A stretch of DNA of 12,365 bases from G039029935 sp039029935 (GCA_039029935.1 JBCCFC010000269.1:1-12365), one strand, 5' to 3'; positions 1-7,531 are shown, numbered from the stretch's first letter. Numbers and translations are program-made. The notes: a model not told the origin generated them from the sequence alone.

Positions 1-103
1 ATGTAGGCTGTAGTTTTCTTCTTCCCGTTCAAAGCGTTTGTAATAATGTTGTGCCTCTCTTTTTCCTTTCCTCGTCACTACAGGTTAATGAAGAATCCGG
101 CTT

Positions 104-298
104 ACTGGCTGGCTTGGGAGCTGGCTGGTTCAATGACTGGCTCACTCGCTGGCTAATTAGCTTACATATTTGCTGGCTGACTGGCTTCTTGCTTGACTGG
201 CTCGCTGGCTGCTTGGCTTACTGGCTGCTTGGCTCACTGGCTGGCTGGCTCGCTGGCTGGCTGGCTCGCTCGTTGGCTGGCCTCGTTGGCTGGTTTGC
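104..298. repeat. GGCT-based simple-sequence repeat array
   Basis: This stretch is dominated by GGCT tetramers and GGCTGGCT, GGCTCACT and GGCTCGCT octamers, becoming nearly uniform towards 235-280. One frame stays open (51-302) and would encode a Trp/Leu/Ala/Gly repeat, but that follows from the repeat having no stop in that phase. It resembles no protein family I know and has no ribosome binding site. I treat it as non-coding. It lies directly upstream of a protease gene that appears to lack its natural 5' end, so repeat expansion or recombination here may have damaged that end. I see nothing recognisable in 1-103, and in 299-380 only stop-interrupted sequence. Confidence 0.8.
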
Positions 299-380
299 TT
301 AACAAGTGAGTGTAACAAAACGGAAACTCAACGGGATAAACCCATCAATGAGGAGATAGTATAGACAGGATCTACAATGC

Positions 381-2723
381 ATGCTGCATGCTCAACATTG
401 CTCAATCCAAGCAGGCGAAAACGCATACAATCCACACGACTACTCAATGCTGAGACACACTGCAAAAGGTCACGGCAAGCGAAAACAACCCGACCACCAA
501 ACCAATGTATTTGAAACGTTCAACTATGATGTCTCACGTTTCTACAGTGCGTTAACGTTGGGTGCCATTCCAGACCAGCTATTAGAATGGAATACAAGCC
601 TGGATAATGCATTGGACTTAAAAAGTTTCACTCACCATGAAACGTTGTCCACAGACGAAATCACCTATACAATTTTGATTAATACGGACCCAGCCGTTGG
701 AGTTGAGATTGATGAGGAGGATAACACGATTGATATTAACCCCGCATCAAATACCGAAGCAGAAAGTGATGTGACCATTCAAGCCACTGACGGCTTAGGA
801 AACAGCGTCTTGAGTACATTCCATGTTAGTGTACAACGACCACGTGTGACAACGATCAATATTGCGTCACTGCCGATATTGGAAACAAATCAAACACATA
901 AAATTGATATTGATATGTATGATCAATGGGAGCGTCTCATCACTGGCCCAGTAACACTCACGGCTGAAACGACATTGGGATCACTTTCACAGATTACATT
1001 GACGACCACATCAGGTAAAGTCAGTGTCTTCTTTCTTTCCGGAGATACCGAAGGGACTGCCATTGTCACTTTACAAGTTGGAGATGCAACCATCATGATA
1101 GAAATCGAGATTATTGGCTCTGCTAGTGCCAACCAACAAGAGACACCAGTACCAGAAGGAACGCCAATTCCTACACCAACTCCGATAAGCACCATAAACA
1201 ATTCATCGCCATCGACAGCCGAGGATGACCCAGAACCAAATGATACCTGTGCAGAGGCAAGACTCATTAGTCCAGATGGCGTTTTTCATGAAAATAAGTT
1301 TGCTCAATCCGGTGATCGCGACTGGTTTACGTTTATTGCACCGACCATTGGTGACTACCGAGTTGAAGTGATCGTTCCTGCTGGTTCTCAGGCAGACATT
1401 GATCTATTCTATTATAATCAGTGTGATGAAATAGCAATTGACAAATTTACGGAGACTTTTGCCCCTGGCGTACAACTAGACATTGAGGCAGAGTTGGATG
1501 GGCAACAATTTTATATCAAACTCAAAAATTTTGATGACTCTCAAGGTGGAGATGATTTCAACTATCTACTATCGGTTCGTCAATTGCGCAATCACACGGA
1601 TTCTGCGGAGAATAGACAGCTACTAGGACCTGCAATTATTGTAGCGGGTCGCTATCGTTATAGAGATACACTTCAAGATAACATTAATCGAACGGCTCTT
1701 GCCGCTTATAATTTATTTAATAGGAAAGGGCGCACTGATAATGACATCTATTTCTTAGCAACCGATTCGTCGCTGAGAGGCTATGATAATGAGGCAACAA
1801 CAGAAAATCTAAGATTGGGTATTACGCAATGGGCCAAAGAGCGACTTGACGGAAACAATGTTCAAAAAGTATTGTCACTCTATCTTGTCGATCATGGCGG
1901 TTCAGATGAATTCTATCTTGACCGTACTCAGAATGAAGTACTCACATCAAATGATTTGGATGAATGGCTGGATGAACTGGAAGACACCTTTCCTGAACTG
2001 AAAGTCAATGTCATCATTGAGGCTTGTCGGGCAGGTAGTTTTATCGACAGACATGATGGTTCCATTAGTAAACCGCGACGGGTGATCATCACCTCCTCAA
2101 ATGAAAGCTATGATGCATACACCTCGCTGTACGGAGCAGTCTTCTCAGATACATTTTTGACGTTGCTTATGCATGAACACAATCTGGCCTACAGCTTTCA
2201 GGAAACTCGAAATAGAGTTCAAACAGATTATGCATCGCAGCAACCTTGGATAGATGCAAATGGAAACGGAGAACCCAACGAGTTGGATGATCTATCATTG
2301 GCATCTCTGCGCGGATTTGGTGAATCAGGAACCTTTATCGATCATTGGCCTCCTTATATTGCCAAAGTATATTACGATTCTGAGACGACATTATTCCATG
2401 CGGAAGTCCGTCATCAGCATAATAGCCAAGCGATTGAAGATGTTTGGGGTATTGTTTATTCTCCAACCAGAGTATCCCCTGCTGGGCAAACCGATTCTGA
2501 GACAGATGGTGAATTAAATGTTGAACCAGTAGACAATATCGAATTTGTCCAGCAGAATCGGGCACTGGGTACAGAATATATCGGTGAATATCATGGATTC
2601 ACAGAGCCAGGAGTTTATCGTATTGTGGTTCAATCTCGTGACACCTATAGCCTATATGCACAACCTGTCACGATTGAAGTGCATGTTCCATATCGTGCAT
2701 TCTTGCCTATTATCAGTCGTTAG
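381..2723 (+). CDS. Legumain-like (peptidase C13 / caspase-fold) multidomain protease, probably 5'-truncated
   Basis: A 780-residue protein. Residues 62-151 resemble a cadherin-like domain (IPDQ...NTSLDNALDL, then ITYTI and VTIQATDG). Residues 155-246 look like a bacterial Ig (Big-1-type) domain, and 255-270 are a Pro/Thr linker. Residues 283-400 form a pre-peptidase C-terminal (PPC) domain (DPEPNDTCAEA, GDRDWFTF). Residues 415-645 are the clan CD catalytic domain, with His505 in VDHGG and Cys549 in EACRAGS, the two signatures of legumain-type C13 peptidases, followed by a SSNES segment as in that family. A short Asp/Asn-rich calcium-loop-like stretch is at 625-637. An Ig-like tail ends in FLPIISR. 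Predicted activity is extracellular or surface cysteine endopeptidase; the substrate is unknown. Oddly, there is no signal peptide: the first 60 residues are polar and resemble nothing, an in-frame stop sits at 357, and no Shine-Dalgarno sequence fits the start. The gene may be 5'-truncated, or 381 may not be the true start. Domain calls are from sequence inspection. Confidence 0.85.
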   Translation: MLHAQHCSIQAGENAYNPHDYSMLRHTAKGHGKRKQPDHQTNVFETFNYDVSRFYSALTLGAIPDQLLEWNTSLDNALDLKSFTHHETLSTDEITYTILINTDPAVGVEIDEEDNTIDINPASNTEAESDVTIQATDGLGNSVLSTFHVSVQRPRVTTINIASLPILETNQTHKIDIDMYDQWERLITGPVTLTAETTLGSLSQITLTTTSGKVSVFFLSGDTEGTAIVTLQVGDATIMIEIEIIGSASANQQETPVPEGTPIPTPTPISTINNSSPSTAEDDPEPNDTCAEARLISPDGVFHENKFAQSGDRDWFTFIAPTIGDYRVEVIVPAGSQADIDLFYYNQCDEIAIDKFTETFAPGVQLDIEAELDGQQFYIKLKNFDDSQGGDDFNYLLSVRQLRNHTDSAENRQLLGPAIIVAGRYRYRDTLQDNINRTALAAYNLFNRKGRTDNDIYFLATDSSLRGYDNEATTENLRLGITQWAKERLDGNNVQKVLSLYLVDHGGSDEFYLDRTQNEVLTSNDLDEWLDELEDTFPELKVNVIIEACRAGSFIDRHDGSISKPRRVIITSSNESYDAYTSLYGAVFSDTFLTLLMHEHNLAYSFQETRNRVQTDYASQQPWIDANGNGEPNELDDLSLASLRGFGESGTFIDHWPPYIAKVYYDSETTLFHAEVRHQHNSQAIEDVWGIVYSPTRVSPAGQTDSETDGELNVEPVDNIEFVQQNRALGTEYIGEYHGFTEPGVYRIVVQSRDTYSLYAQPVTIEVHVPYRAFLPIISR

Positions 2724-2726
2724 AAA

Positions 2727-2772
2727 GAGAATAAAAAAAGCGGTGGCAGTTGCCACCGCTTTTTTTATTCTC
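2727..2772. terminator. Bidirectional intrinsic terminator
   Basis: A perfect inverted repeat: 22-nt arms 2727-2748 and 2751-2772 around a 2-nt centre. The GC-rich core AGCGGTGGC/GCCACCGCT is flanked by A7 on the left and T7 on the right, so RNA from either strand forms a strong hairpin followed by U's. It starts 3 nt after the protease stop codon and ends 6 nt before the stop codon of the convergent NYN gene, so it should end both transcripts. Confidence 0.95.
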
Positions 2773-2778
2773 CTGTCT

Positions 2779-5490
2779 TTACATAAAATGAGGAACAAAC
2801 GTGATTGTCCCGTCATCCCCCTTGACAATCGTAAACCCTTCCTTATCGGCAAACAATTCTGCCAATTTGATAAACTGGCGGAATGATGTTTTACTGATGC
2901 GGAAATTCGGGTCTGCTGCCTTGATGTGGCGGGTGATAGCCTCCATTGTACATGGCAAATCAAGCGTGTTCATGGCGTCGGCAAACAGTTTTTGCGCCAA
3001 GGCATCCTGAACCGCTTTTGGATCCTCATCACCGATGTTGATTTGCATACTGGTCGGCACGGGTGGTTCAGATTTACGCGACTGTGATTTACCCTGTTGA
3101 GATTTACTCTGTTGAGATTTGCCAGACTGAGATTTGCCCTGTTGAGATTTGCCCTGTTGAGATTTACCCTGTTGAGATTTGCCAGACTGAGATCTCTCTG
3201 GTTTTCCAGACTGAGATTTGTTGGACTGGGGCTGTTTTGTCTCAGTTTTCTGAGACCGCTGGGACTTACCCCGTGAAGAACCAGATTTGGATGATGATGC
3301 ACCGGAGTGCTTATCATCTTTAGATTGACGAGAAGACTGTGACTTGCGAGAAGACTGTGTTCTGCGAGACGATTGTGTGCGACGAGATTGCTGCCGTTTA
3401 CCGGATGGCTTTTCTTCATTTTTCTGCGCCTGAGTATCAACATCTACAGCCTCGGTTACAGGCTCTGAACGCTCGGCTGAACTGGGGGCGGGTGCAGCCT
3501 GTGCAACTGGTATATCTGCTGGCGTTGACGCAGGTTCTGGCCGTGATGCTTCATCTGAAACCGCGCTGGTTGGCTCTTGTGCATCCGGTGTGGATTCATC
3601 GAAAGACTCCGTGATCGATCCCATAATGGCATCGAGTACCGAGTCTGTGTCCGTATCTAGCGTAGCATCTGTATCTGTATCTGTTGCAGTGGCTACACTC
3701 GCTGCATCGGTTGACTCGACCACTGGCGCATCCTTCGATTCAGCAACAGGCTCATCACTGGCTACATCAACAGGTTCATTTGTGACAGGTTCAGCAACTG
3801 CTTCAACAGTCGCTTCACCAACAGGCTGCTCATCAACAGGTTGCTCATCAACAGGCTTGGCCGCAGGCTCAACAGATTGTGTATTGACGAGCTGCCCGTC
3901 AACAGGCTGCTCATCAGAAGGCTGTGCATCAACAGACGTAGTAGCTGCCTTTGGTTCTTCCTGCACAGGTTCTTCCTGCGATGATGAACCAAAGGCATCA
4001 TCAAACGCGTTATCAAACAAACTATCCAAGTCCAAATCTAGCTCGGATTGAGTGACAGGGCGTATCGCCGATTGTATATCCTTAGTCGCACTCAGTTCTG
4101 GTTGGGACGTAGCAGACACATCTGGCTCTGTTGCTTCATCTGCTTTTTGCTCGGTTTCTTGTGATGTGACATCCGATGTGGCATCCGGTATGACATCCGG
4201 TATGACATCCGGTATGACACCGGATGAGGATGTCTCCTCTGGGCTATCAAACGCCTGCTCAAATACACCATCAAATAAGGAGTCTAAATCGAGGTCTATG
4301 CCTGAGGGGTCACTACCGGAAGAATGGCTGGGTGTACCCTCCTGGACAACATCTGCAACGGCTGTATCTGTGGATACTTCTGCCGTTGTCGCAGTTCCAT
4401 CTGTTGATGATGATTTGTCAGATGATGATTTTTCACCAGCCTGCGCATCGTCAATCACAACCTCCACCCCAAGCTTTTCATAGTTAATCTGCTTAATCAA
4501 GAGGTTGCCAAAGCGATTGCGATTGGTGTGGATGAGTCCCTCTTTTTCCACTTGGCTGATTAGCTCGGAAAAGCGTTCATACTGTGTGTTTTTGATGCTA
4601 AAGCGTCCATCAATTCGACGCATCAAATCATTGATTAAGGAAACATTGCACGGTAGCTGCTCTGGCTCTACCATTTTCAGCGCATTACAGAACAAATCTT
4701 TGGTTGGGTCAGCACTACGACGACTGACCCCCGTGCGGCGTATTTCACGAGTGCTTTCACGGGTACTCTCTCTGTTTGAATCTTTGCCTGTCTCTCTGCG
4801 GGCTTTGCGCTCTGGTTGTTTATCTGCCTCTTTGCCAGAGGACCGTTCTGTTTGTCTATCTGACTGTCTATCTGACTGTCTATCTGACTGTCTATCTGAT
4901 TGGCGGCGATTATCGGCCCCATTCAACGATTGCTTGCTCGACTCCTGCCTGCTCGATTCGCGACGTGATCGTGAATCTGAGCGTCTATCGGAGCGTTCGC
5001 GGATATATTCAATCGAAGAGATAATGTCGCGTAATTCTGTATAGTTATCGGCGATATTCACCAAGTCATCCGAGGTGTGTTCCTCTAGGCTGATTACCTC
5101 AATGCGGCGACCTTGGCGAGAGACATATTCGAGTGCGGGTAAAAAGTCGCCATCACCACTCATGAGAATAGCAGTGTTATACCATGTGTACATGGTCACA
5201 AGATCAACGGCGATATTGACATCAATGTCGATTTTGACGGATTTATCCTGGCGGGGATGACTACGGCGATGGGTGATTACATAGCCCATGCGTTTTAGTT
5301 TTAAGACGAAGTGATGAATGCGGGGCATACTAAGGTCCATCCCTGTATAGAGATACGCACGGGTGACACCACATTCTTCACGTAAATAGACTAATAATTT
5401 TTCATAATCAATTTCAAAACCGAGTTTCTCGGCTTGTCTCGCCAAATTGGGTTCATCAATAAAGGCGACGACCGTTTCTTTCATACTCAT
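2779..5490 (-). CDS. NYN-domain putative ribonuclease with two LOTUS/OST-HTH-like domains and long repeat linkers
   Basis: A 903-residue protein from ATG 5490 (ATG 5484 is equally possible; the frame stays open to a TTG at 5523, inside an inverted repeat). Residues 5-160 are a NYN (LabA/DUF88, PIN-like) domain. The acidic metal-site residues are visible: Asp12 (FIDEPNL, where FIDGxNL is usual), Asp88/Asp90/Asp96 (KIDIDVNIAVD) and Asp113/Asp115 (SGDGDF). A basic Arg/Ser/Gln linker follows, with SDRQ repeats (197-213). Residues 261-336 look like a LOTUS/OST-HTH winged helix. Then comes a roughly 340-residue acidic linker holding LDLDSLFD twice (400-407, 485-492) and PVDEQ-type repeats. A basic Ser/Gln/Lys linker has KSQQG repeats (about 769-806), and a second LOTUS-like domain ends the protein (823-901). 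Known NYN/LOTUS combinations act in RNA cleavage and RNA binding; a cytoplasmic RNase or RNA-regulatory role is inferred. No Shine-Dalgarno sequence is evident. LOTUS calls are less certain than NYN. Confidence 0.88.
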   Translation of the reverse strand: MSMKETVVAFIDEPNLARQAEKLGFEIDYEKLLVYLREECGVTRAYLYTGMDLSMPRIHHFVLKLKRMGYVITHRRSHPRQDKSVKIDIDVNIAVDLVTMYTWYNTAILMSGDGDFLPALEYVSRQGRRIEVISLEEHTSDDLVNIADNYTELRDIISSIEYIRERSDRRSDSRSRRESSRQESSKQSLNGADNRRQSDRQSDRQSDRQSDRQTERSSGKEADKQPERKARRETGKDSNRESTRESTREIRRTGVSRRSADPTKDLFCNALKMVEPEQLPCNVSLINDLMRRIDGRFSIKNTQYERFSELISQVEKEGLIHTNRNRFGNLLIKQINYEKLGVEVVIDDAQAGEKSSSDKSSSTDGTATTAEVSTDTAVADVVQEGTPSHSSGSDPSGIDLDLDSLFDGVFEQAFDSPEETSSSGVIPDVIPDVIPDATSDVTSQETEQKADEATEPDVSATSQPELSATKDIQSAIRPVTQSELDLDLDSLFDNAFDDAFGSSSQEEPVQEEPKAATTSVDAQPSDEQPVDGQLVNTQSVEPAAKPVDEQPVDEQPVGEATVEAVAEPVTNEPVDVASDEPVAESKDAPVVESTDAASVATATDTDTDATLDTDTDSVLDAIMGSITESFDESTPDAQEPTSAVSDEASRPEPASTPADIPVAQAAPAPSSAERSEPVTEAVDVDTQAQKNEEKPSGKRQQSRRTQSSRRTQSSRKSQSSRQSKDDKHSGASSSKSGSSRGKSQRSQKTETKQPQSNKSQSGKPERSQSGKSQQGKSQQGKSQQGKSQSGKSQQSKSQQGKSQSRKSEPPVPTSMQINIGDEDPKAVQDALAQKLFADAMNTLDLPCTMEAITRHIKAADPNFRISKTSFRQFIKLAELFADKEGFTIVKGDDGTITFVPHFM
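3071..3190 (-). repeat. 15-bp tandem repeat (8 copies) coding for KSQQG-type linker
   Basis: Eight consecutive 15-bp units with consensus GATTTGCCCTGTTGA on the plus strand, varying at a few positions (GATTTACCCTGTTGA, GATTTGCCAGACTGA). On the coding strand each adds five residues, K-S-Q-Q/S-G/S. The period is a multiple of three, so copy-number change by slippage would keep the frame and alter only linker length. Confidence 0.9.
4168..4221 (-). repeat. 12-bp tandem repeat (about 4 copies) coding for VIPD-type linker
   Basis: Units starting at 4168, 4180, 4192 and 4204 share the core GACATCCGGTAT, then decay after 4216. They encode the DVIPDVIPD stretch of the acidic linker of the NYN protein (residues about 424-441). 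A looser 15-bp family encoding PVDEQ lies at about 3820-3912 in the same gene. Confidence 0.8.
4853..4900 (-). repeat. 12-bp tandem repeat (4 copies) coding for SDRQ
   Basis: Four back-to-back copies of TGTCTATCTGAC (the last ends in T) at 4853, 4865, 4877 and 4889. They encode the S-D-R-Q repeats in the basic linker just after the NYN domain. Like the other repeats in this gene the period preserves reading frame. Confidence 0.92.
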
Positions 5491-5522
5491 AAATTTTTCT
5501 ACTTTTGTTGTTAAGTAAGCCA

Positions 5523-5619
5523 ATACGACAATGGGACCCAGAGGGTTCCCCGGATGGGAATGGATTTGAGCCTTTGCACTCGATGATAATCCGTTCCCGA
5601 CATAAATCCATTGTCGTAT
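5523..5619. other. 97-bp element bounded by 12-bp inverted repeats
   Basis: ATACGACAATGG at 5523-5534 is repeated perfectly inverted as CCATTGTCGTAT at 5608-5619. Inside are competing arms: ATGGATTT (5560-5567) can pair with AAATCCAT (5604-5611), and GGGAA (5556-5560) can pair with TTCCC at 5546-5550 or 5594-5598. It lies between the amidohydrolase stop codon (5642) and the NYN start (5490), so it may act in termination, as a structured leader, or be a small non-autonomous mobile element. I see no clear target-site duplication and no U-tract, so the role is open. Confidence 0.55.
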
Positions 5620-5641
5620 GTATAGGTTTTACTTAATATGT

Positions 5642-6547
5642 TTACACGTTATAAAGGGCCGCGGCGTTTTCATAGAGCAATTTGCGTTGATCTTCCTCAC
5701 TACGTCCAGCGATAACCGCGCGCAATCCGCTTGCCCATGCCTCATAGGTTGCACCCAGCGTACAGACAGGCCAATCACCGCCGAAGATGACGCGATCTGG
5801 GCCAAAAGAGTCCAGACAGTGGTTGATAGTCGGTGCTAAATCATTCGGAACCCAGCCCTCAGGCGCACGTGCGACAATGCCCGACACTTTGCAGACAACG
5901 TTGGGATAGCCCGCCAATGTATTCATGTCTGCCATCCACTGTTCTTTGGTGTGGATATATGTATCATCTTCGCCAGACTCTGGCTGGACAGAACCGTTGA
6001 TGATGTTGGGGTCAGCGTTACCACAGTGGTCCAAGATAAACTGGGTATTGGGGCAAGCCGCCACCAACTTGGCAGCGTCGGATAATTCTTGTGGGCGAAT
6101 GCAGATATCAAAGCTCAGACCCAAATCACCCAACAACTGTATTGATTGGATAAACGCAGGCTGTAGACAATAGCCCGGACCTGTGTCAGGGCCATGCAGC
6201 ACTTGACGAATGCCTTTGATATGTGGATTACTAGCAAATTGACGAATATATGCCTCGAAACCGCTATCGGCTGGATAGCCAGAGATGACGGCTGCACAGG
6301 TCGGCGTGTCCTCTTGCTCACAGATGGCGATGATGTGTTGTGCCTCCTTGACCTTCTGATCCGAAGCAACATCCACCTCCATGTAGATAGCCTTGGCAAC
6401 CCCTGCATTCTGGGTTGCTTCGAGGTAATCGCTGGTGACGTAGCTACGGTCCAATATCCCCGCCCCCTCGACCCAGGGTAAATTGAGTACAGATAAGTCC
6501 CACAGATGCTGGTGTGTATCAATAAGTGGAATTAGTTGGTCTGTCAT
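5642..6547 (-). CDS. Amidohydrolase (COG3618, L-fuconolactonase / dicarboxylate-lactonase-like)
   Basis: A 301-residue TIM-barrel metal hydrolase of the amidohydrolase-2 family. The first strand carries the His-x-His-type motif DTHQH (residues 10-14). Later conserved points are FDICIRP (146-152), ILDHCG (171-176) and the family signature GGDWP (256-260), whose Asp258 is the expected catalytic acid. Length and order of motifs match L-fuconolactonase and 2-pyrone-4,6-dicarboxylate lactonase relatives, so hydrolysis of a sugar-acid or similar lactone is likely; the substrate cannot be read from the sequence. ATG 6547 is chosen because AGGAG (6557-6561) sits 9 nt upstream; the open frame to 6655 would overlap the preceding gene. 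It begins 34 nt after the phosphatase gene and is probably cotranscribed with it. Confidence 0.87.
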   Translation of the reverse strand: MTDQLIPLIDTHQHLWDLSVLNLPWVEGAGILDRSYVTSDYLEATQNAGVAKAIYMEVDVASDQKVKEAQHIIAICEQEDTPTCAAVISGYPADSGFEAYIRQFASNPHIKGIRQVLHGPDTGPGYCLQPAFIQSIQLLGDLGLSFDICIRPQELSDAAKLVAACPNTQFILDHCGNADPNIINGSVQPESGEDDTYIHTKEQWMADMNTLAGYPNVVCKVSGIVARAPEGWVPNDLAPTINHCLDSFGPDRVIFGGDWPVCTLGATYEAWASGLRAVIAGRSEEDQRKLLYENAAALYNV

Positions 6548-6581
6548 AGTTTGTTTCTCCTTTTCGTGTTGGTATTGCATA

Positions 6582-7445
6582 TCAGATGTCATAAACAAAC
6601 CCCGAACCACCCATATACATGCCGCCGTCAACATTGACGCATAGATCGTCAGCATAGAACAATGGGCGCGTTACTTTGTTGGCTGGCATATGGGTGAGAT
6701 AGCTGATCGGTGTGTGACCATGAATGATTTGTTTTGCGTTGAAGTTGTTTAGAAATTGCTTGGCTCGCTGAATGCCTTCTGCTTGTGGATGGATAAATTC
6801 CTGGCGTAGATTGATGTCAAAAAGTAGCTGGTCCCAAATCGGTGGTGGTGCGTTAAGAATCATATCCCGAATTTTGTGGTTTACTTCGTCAATCGTTTGT
6901 CCATAGCGAAGATAGGCCGTTGAATCTGAATGAATGAGCAGATGCTCATCAACCCGAAGCATCGCTGGCAGATGACGAAGCCACTTGAGATGCGCTGTGG
7001 TTAACCCCTCCATGTCATGCCTCTTACCACCATTGCGCAACCAAATCGCCTCAAATGATTGATCCCATCTGGTTACAGGCTCGACACCAAATTTATGTGC
7101 TGCTAATAACATCAACTCATGGTTCCCCAAAATGGCGTATACATGCCCACCAGCCTTGGATGCCTGATCTTGCAACGACATCACCAGATCAATCGCTGCA
7201 ATGCCGTTGGGACCCCGATCAAAAAAATCGCCCATAAAACAGAGCGTTGTTTTCTGACCCGTCCATTGGTTGTCTGTATTTATTAGGTTTGCACCTTGGA
7301 GCAGTGTAATTAGTTTGTAATATTGACCGTGAATATCGCCGATTATGCAAAGTTTAGACAAGAATTTTCTACTTTCTTGCAACCCTTCAGCCTTTACCGG
7401 ATGAGGCATTTTAATAATGCACACTTGTTGGTGGACAACCCGCAT
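6582..7445 (-). CDS. Calcineurin-like metallophosphoesterase (PPP-type Ser/Thr phosphatase family)
   Basis: A 287-residue protein with the full metallophosphoesterase signature set in order: GDIHG (36-40), GDFFDRG (72-78), GNHE (107-110), a lone His172 in LLIHSD, and HGHT (242-245). These provide the two-metal site. The family includes bacterial PPP-type phosphatases and diadenosine tetraphosphatase (ApaH)-like enzymes; the sequence does not settle which substrate is used. ATG 7445 gives the full frame, but ATG 7409 (residue 13) is also plausible, and neither has a convincing Shine-Dalgarno sequence. No signal peptide, so cytoplasmic. It is followed after 34 nt by the amidohydrolase gene, and the two look like an operon without an obvious functional link. 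Confidence 0.88.
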   Translation of the reverse strand: MRVVHQQVCIIKMPHPVKAEGLQESRKFLSKLCIIGDIHGQYYKLITLLQGANLINTDNQWTGQKTTLCFMGDFFDRGPNGIAAIDLVMSLQDQASKAGGHVYAILGNHELMLLAAHKFGVEPVTRWDQSFEAIWLRNGGKRHDMEGLTTAHLKWLRHLPAMLRVDEHLLIHSDSTAYLRYGQTIDEVNHKIRDMILNAPPPIWDQLLFDINLRQEFIHPQAEGIQRAKQFLNNFNAKQIIHGHTPISYLTHMPANKVTRPLFYADDLCVNVDGGMYMGGSGFVYDI

Positions 7446-7531
7446 GAGAGTGTGCTCAACTGTTTCTACTTAATCAATTGTGGCTTGTAGGGGGTTGAAC
7501 TATCAAACGCCTACGATTGATGCTAAAACAT

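Noticed and set aside
51..302. Open frame coding for an 83-residue Trp/Leu/Ala/Gly-rich peptide
   Set aside because: It is the translation of GGCT simple repeats, has no ribosome binding site and no family resemblance.
3071..3190. Possible CRISPR array
   Set aside because: The 15-bp units are contiguous without unique spacers and are in frame within a coding region.
3590..4483. Plus-strand Ser/Thr-rich open frames opposite the NYN gene
   Set aside because: They are antisense to the acidic repeat linker; the minus-strand frame has the recognisable domains.
5491..5523. TTG-initiated extension of the NYN protein
   Set aside because: It adds 11 residues before the conserved domain start and reaches into the inverted repeat; ATG 5490 or 5484 fits the family better.
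5523..5603. A 30-codon minus-strand frame from ATG 5603 (MSGTDYHRV...)
   Set aside because: It lies wholly within the inverted-repeat element, has no ribosome binding site and no recognisable motif; chance is likely.
6548..6655. N-terminal extension of the amidohydrolase
   Set aside because: It overlaps the phosphatase gene, while ATG 6547 has a proper AGGAG and matches family starts.
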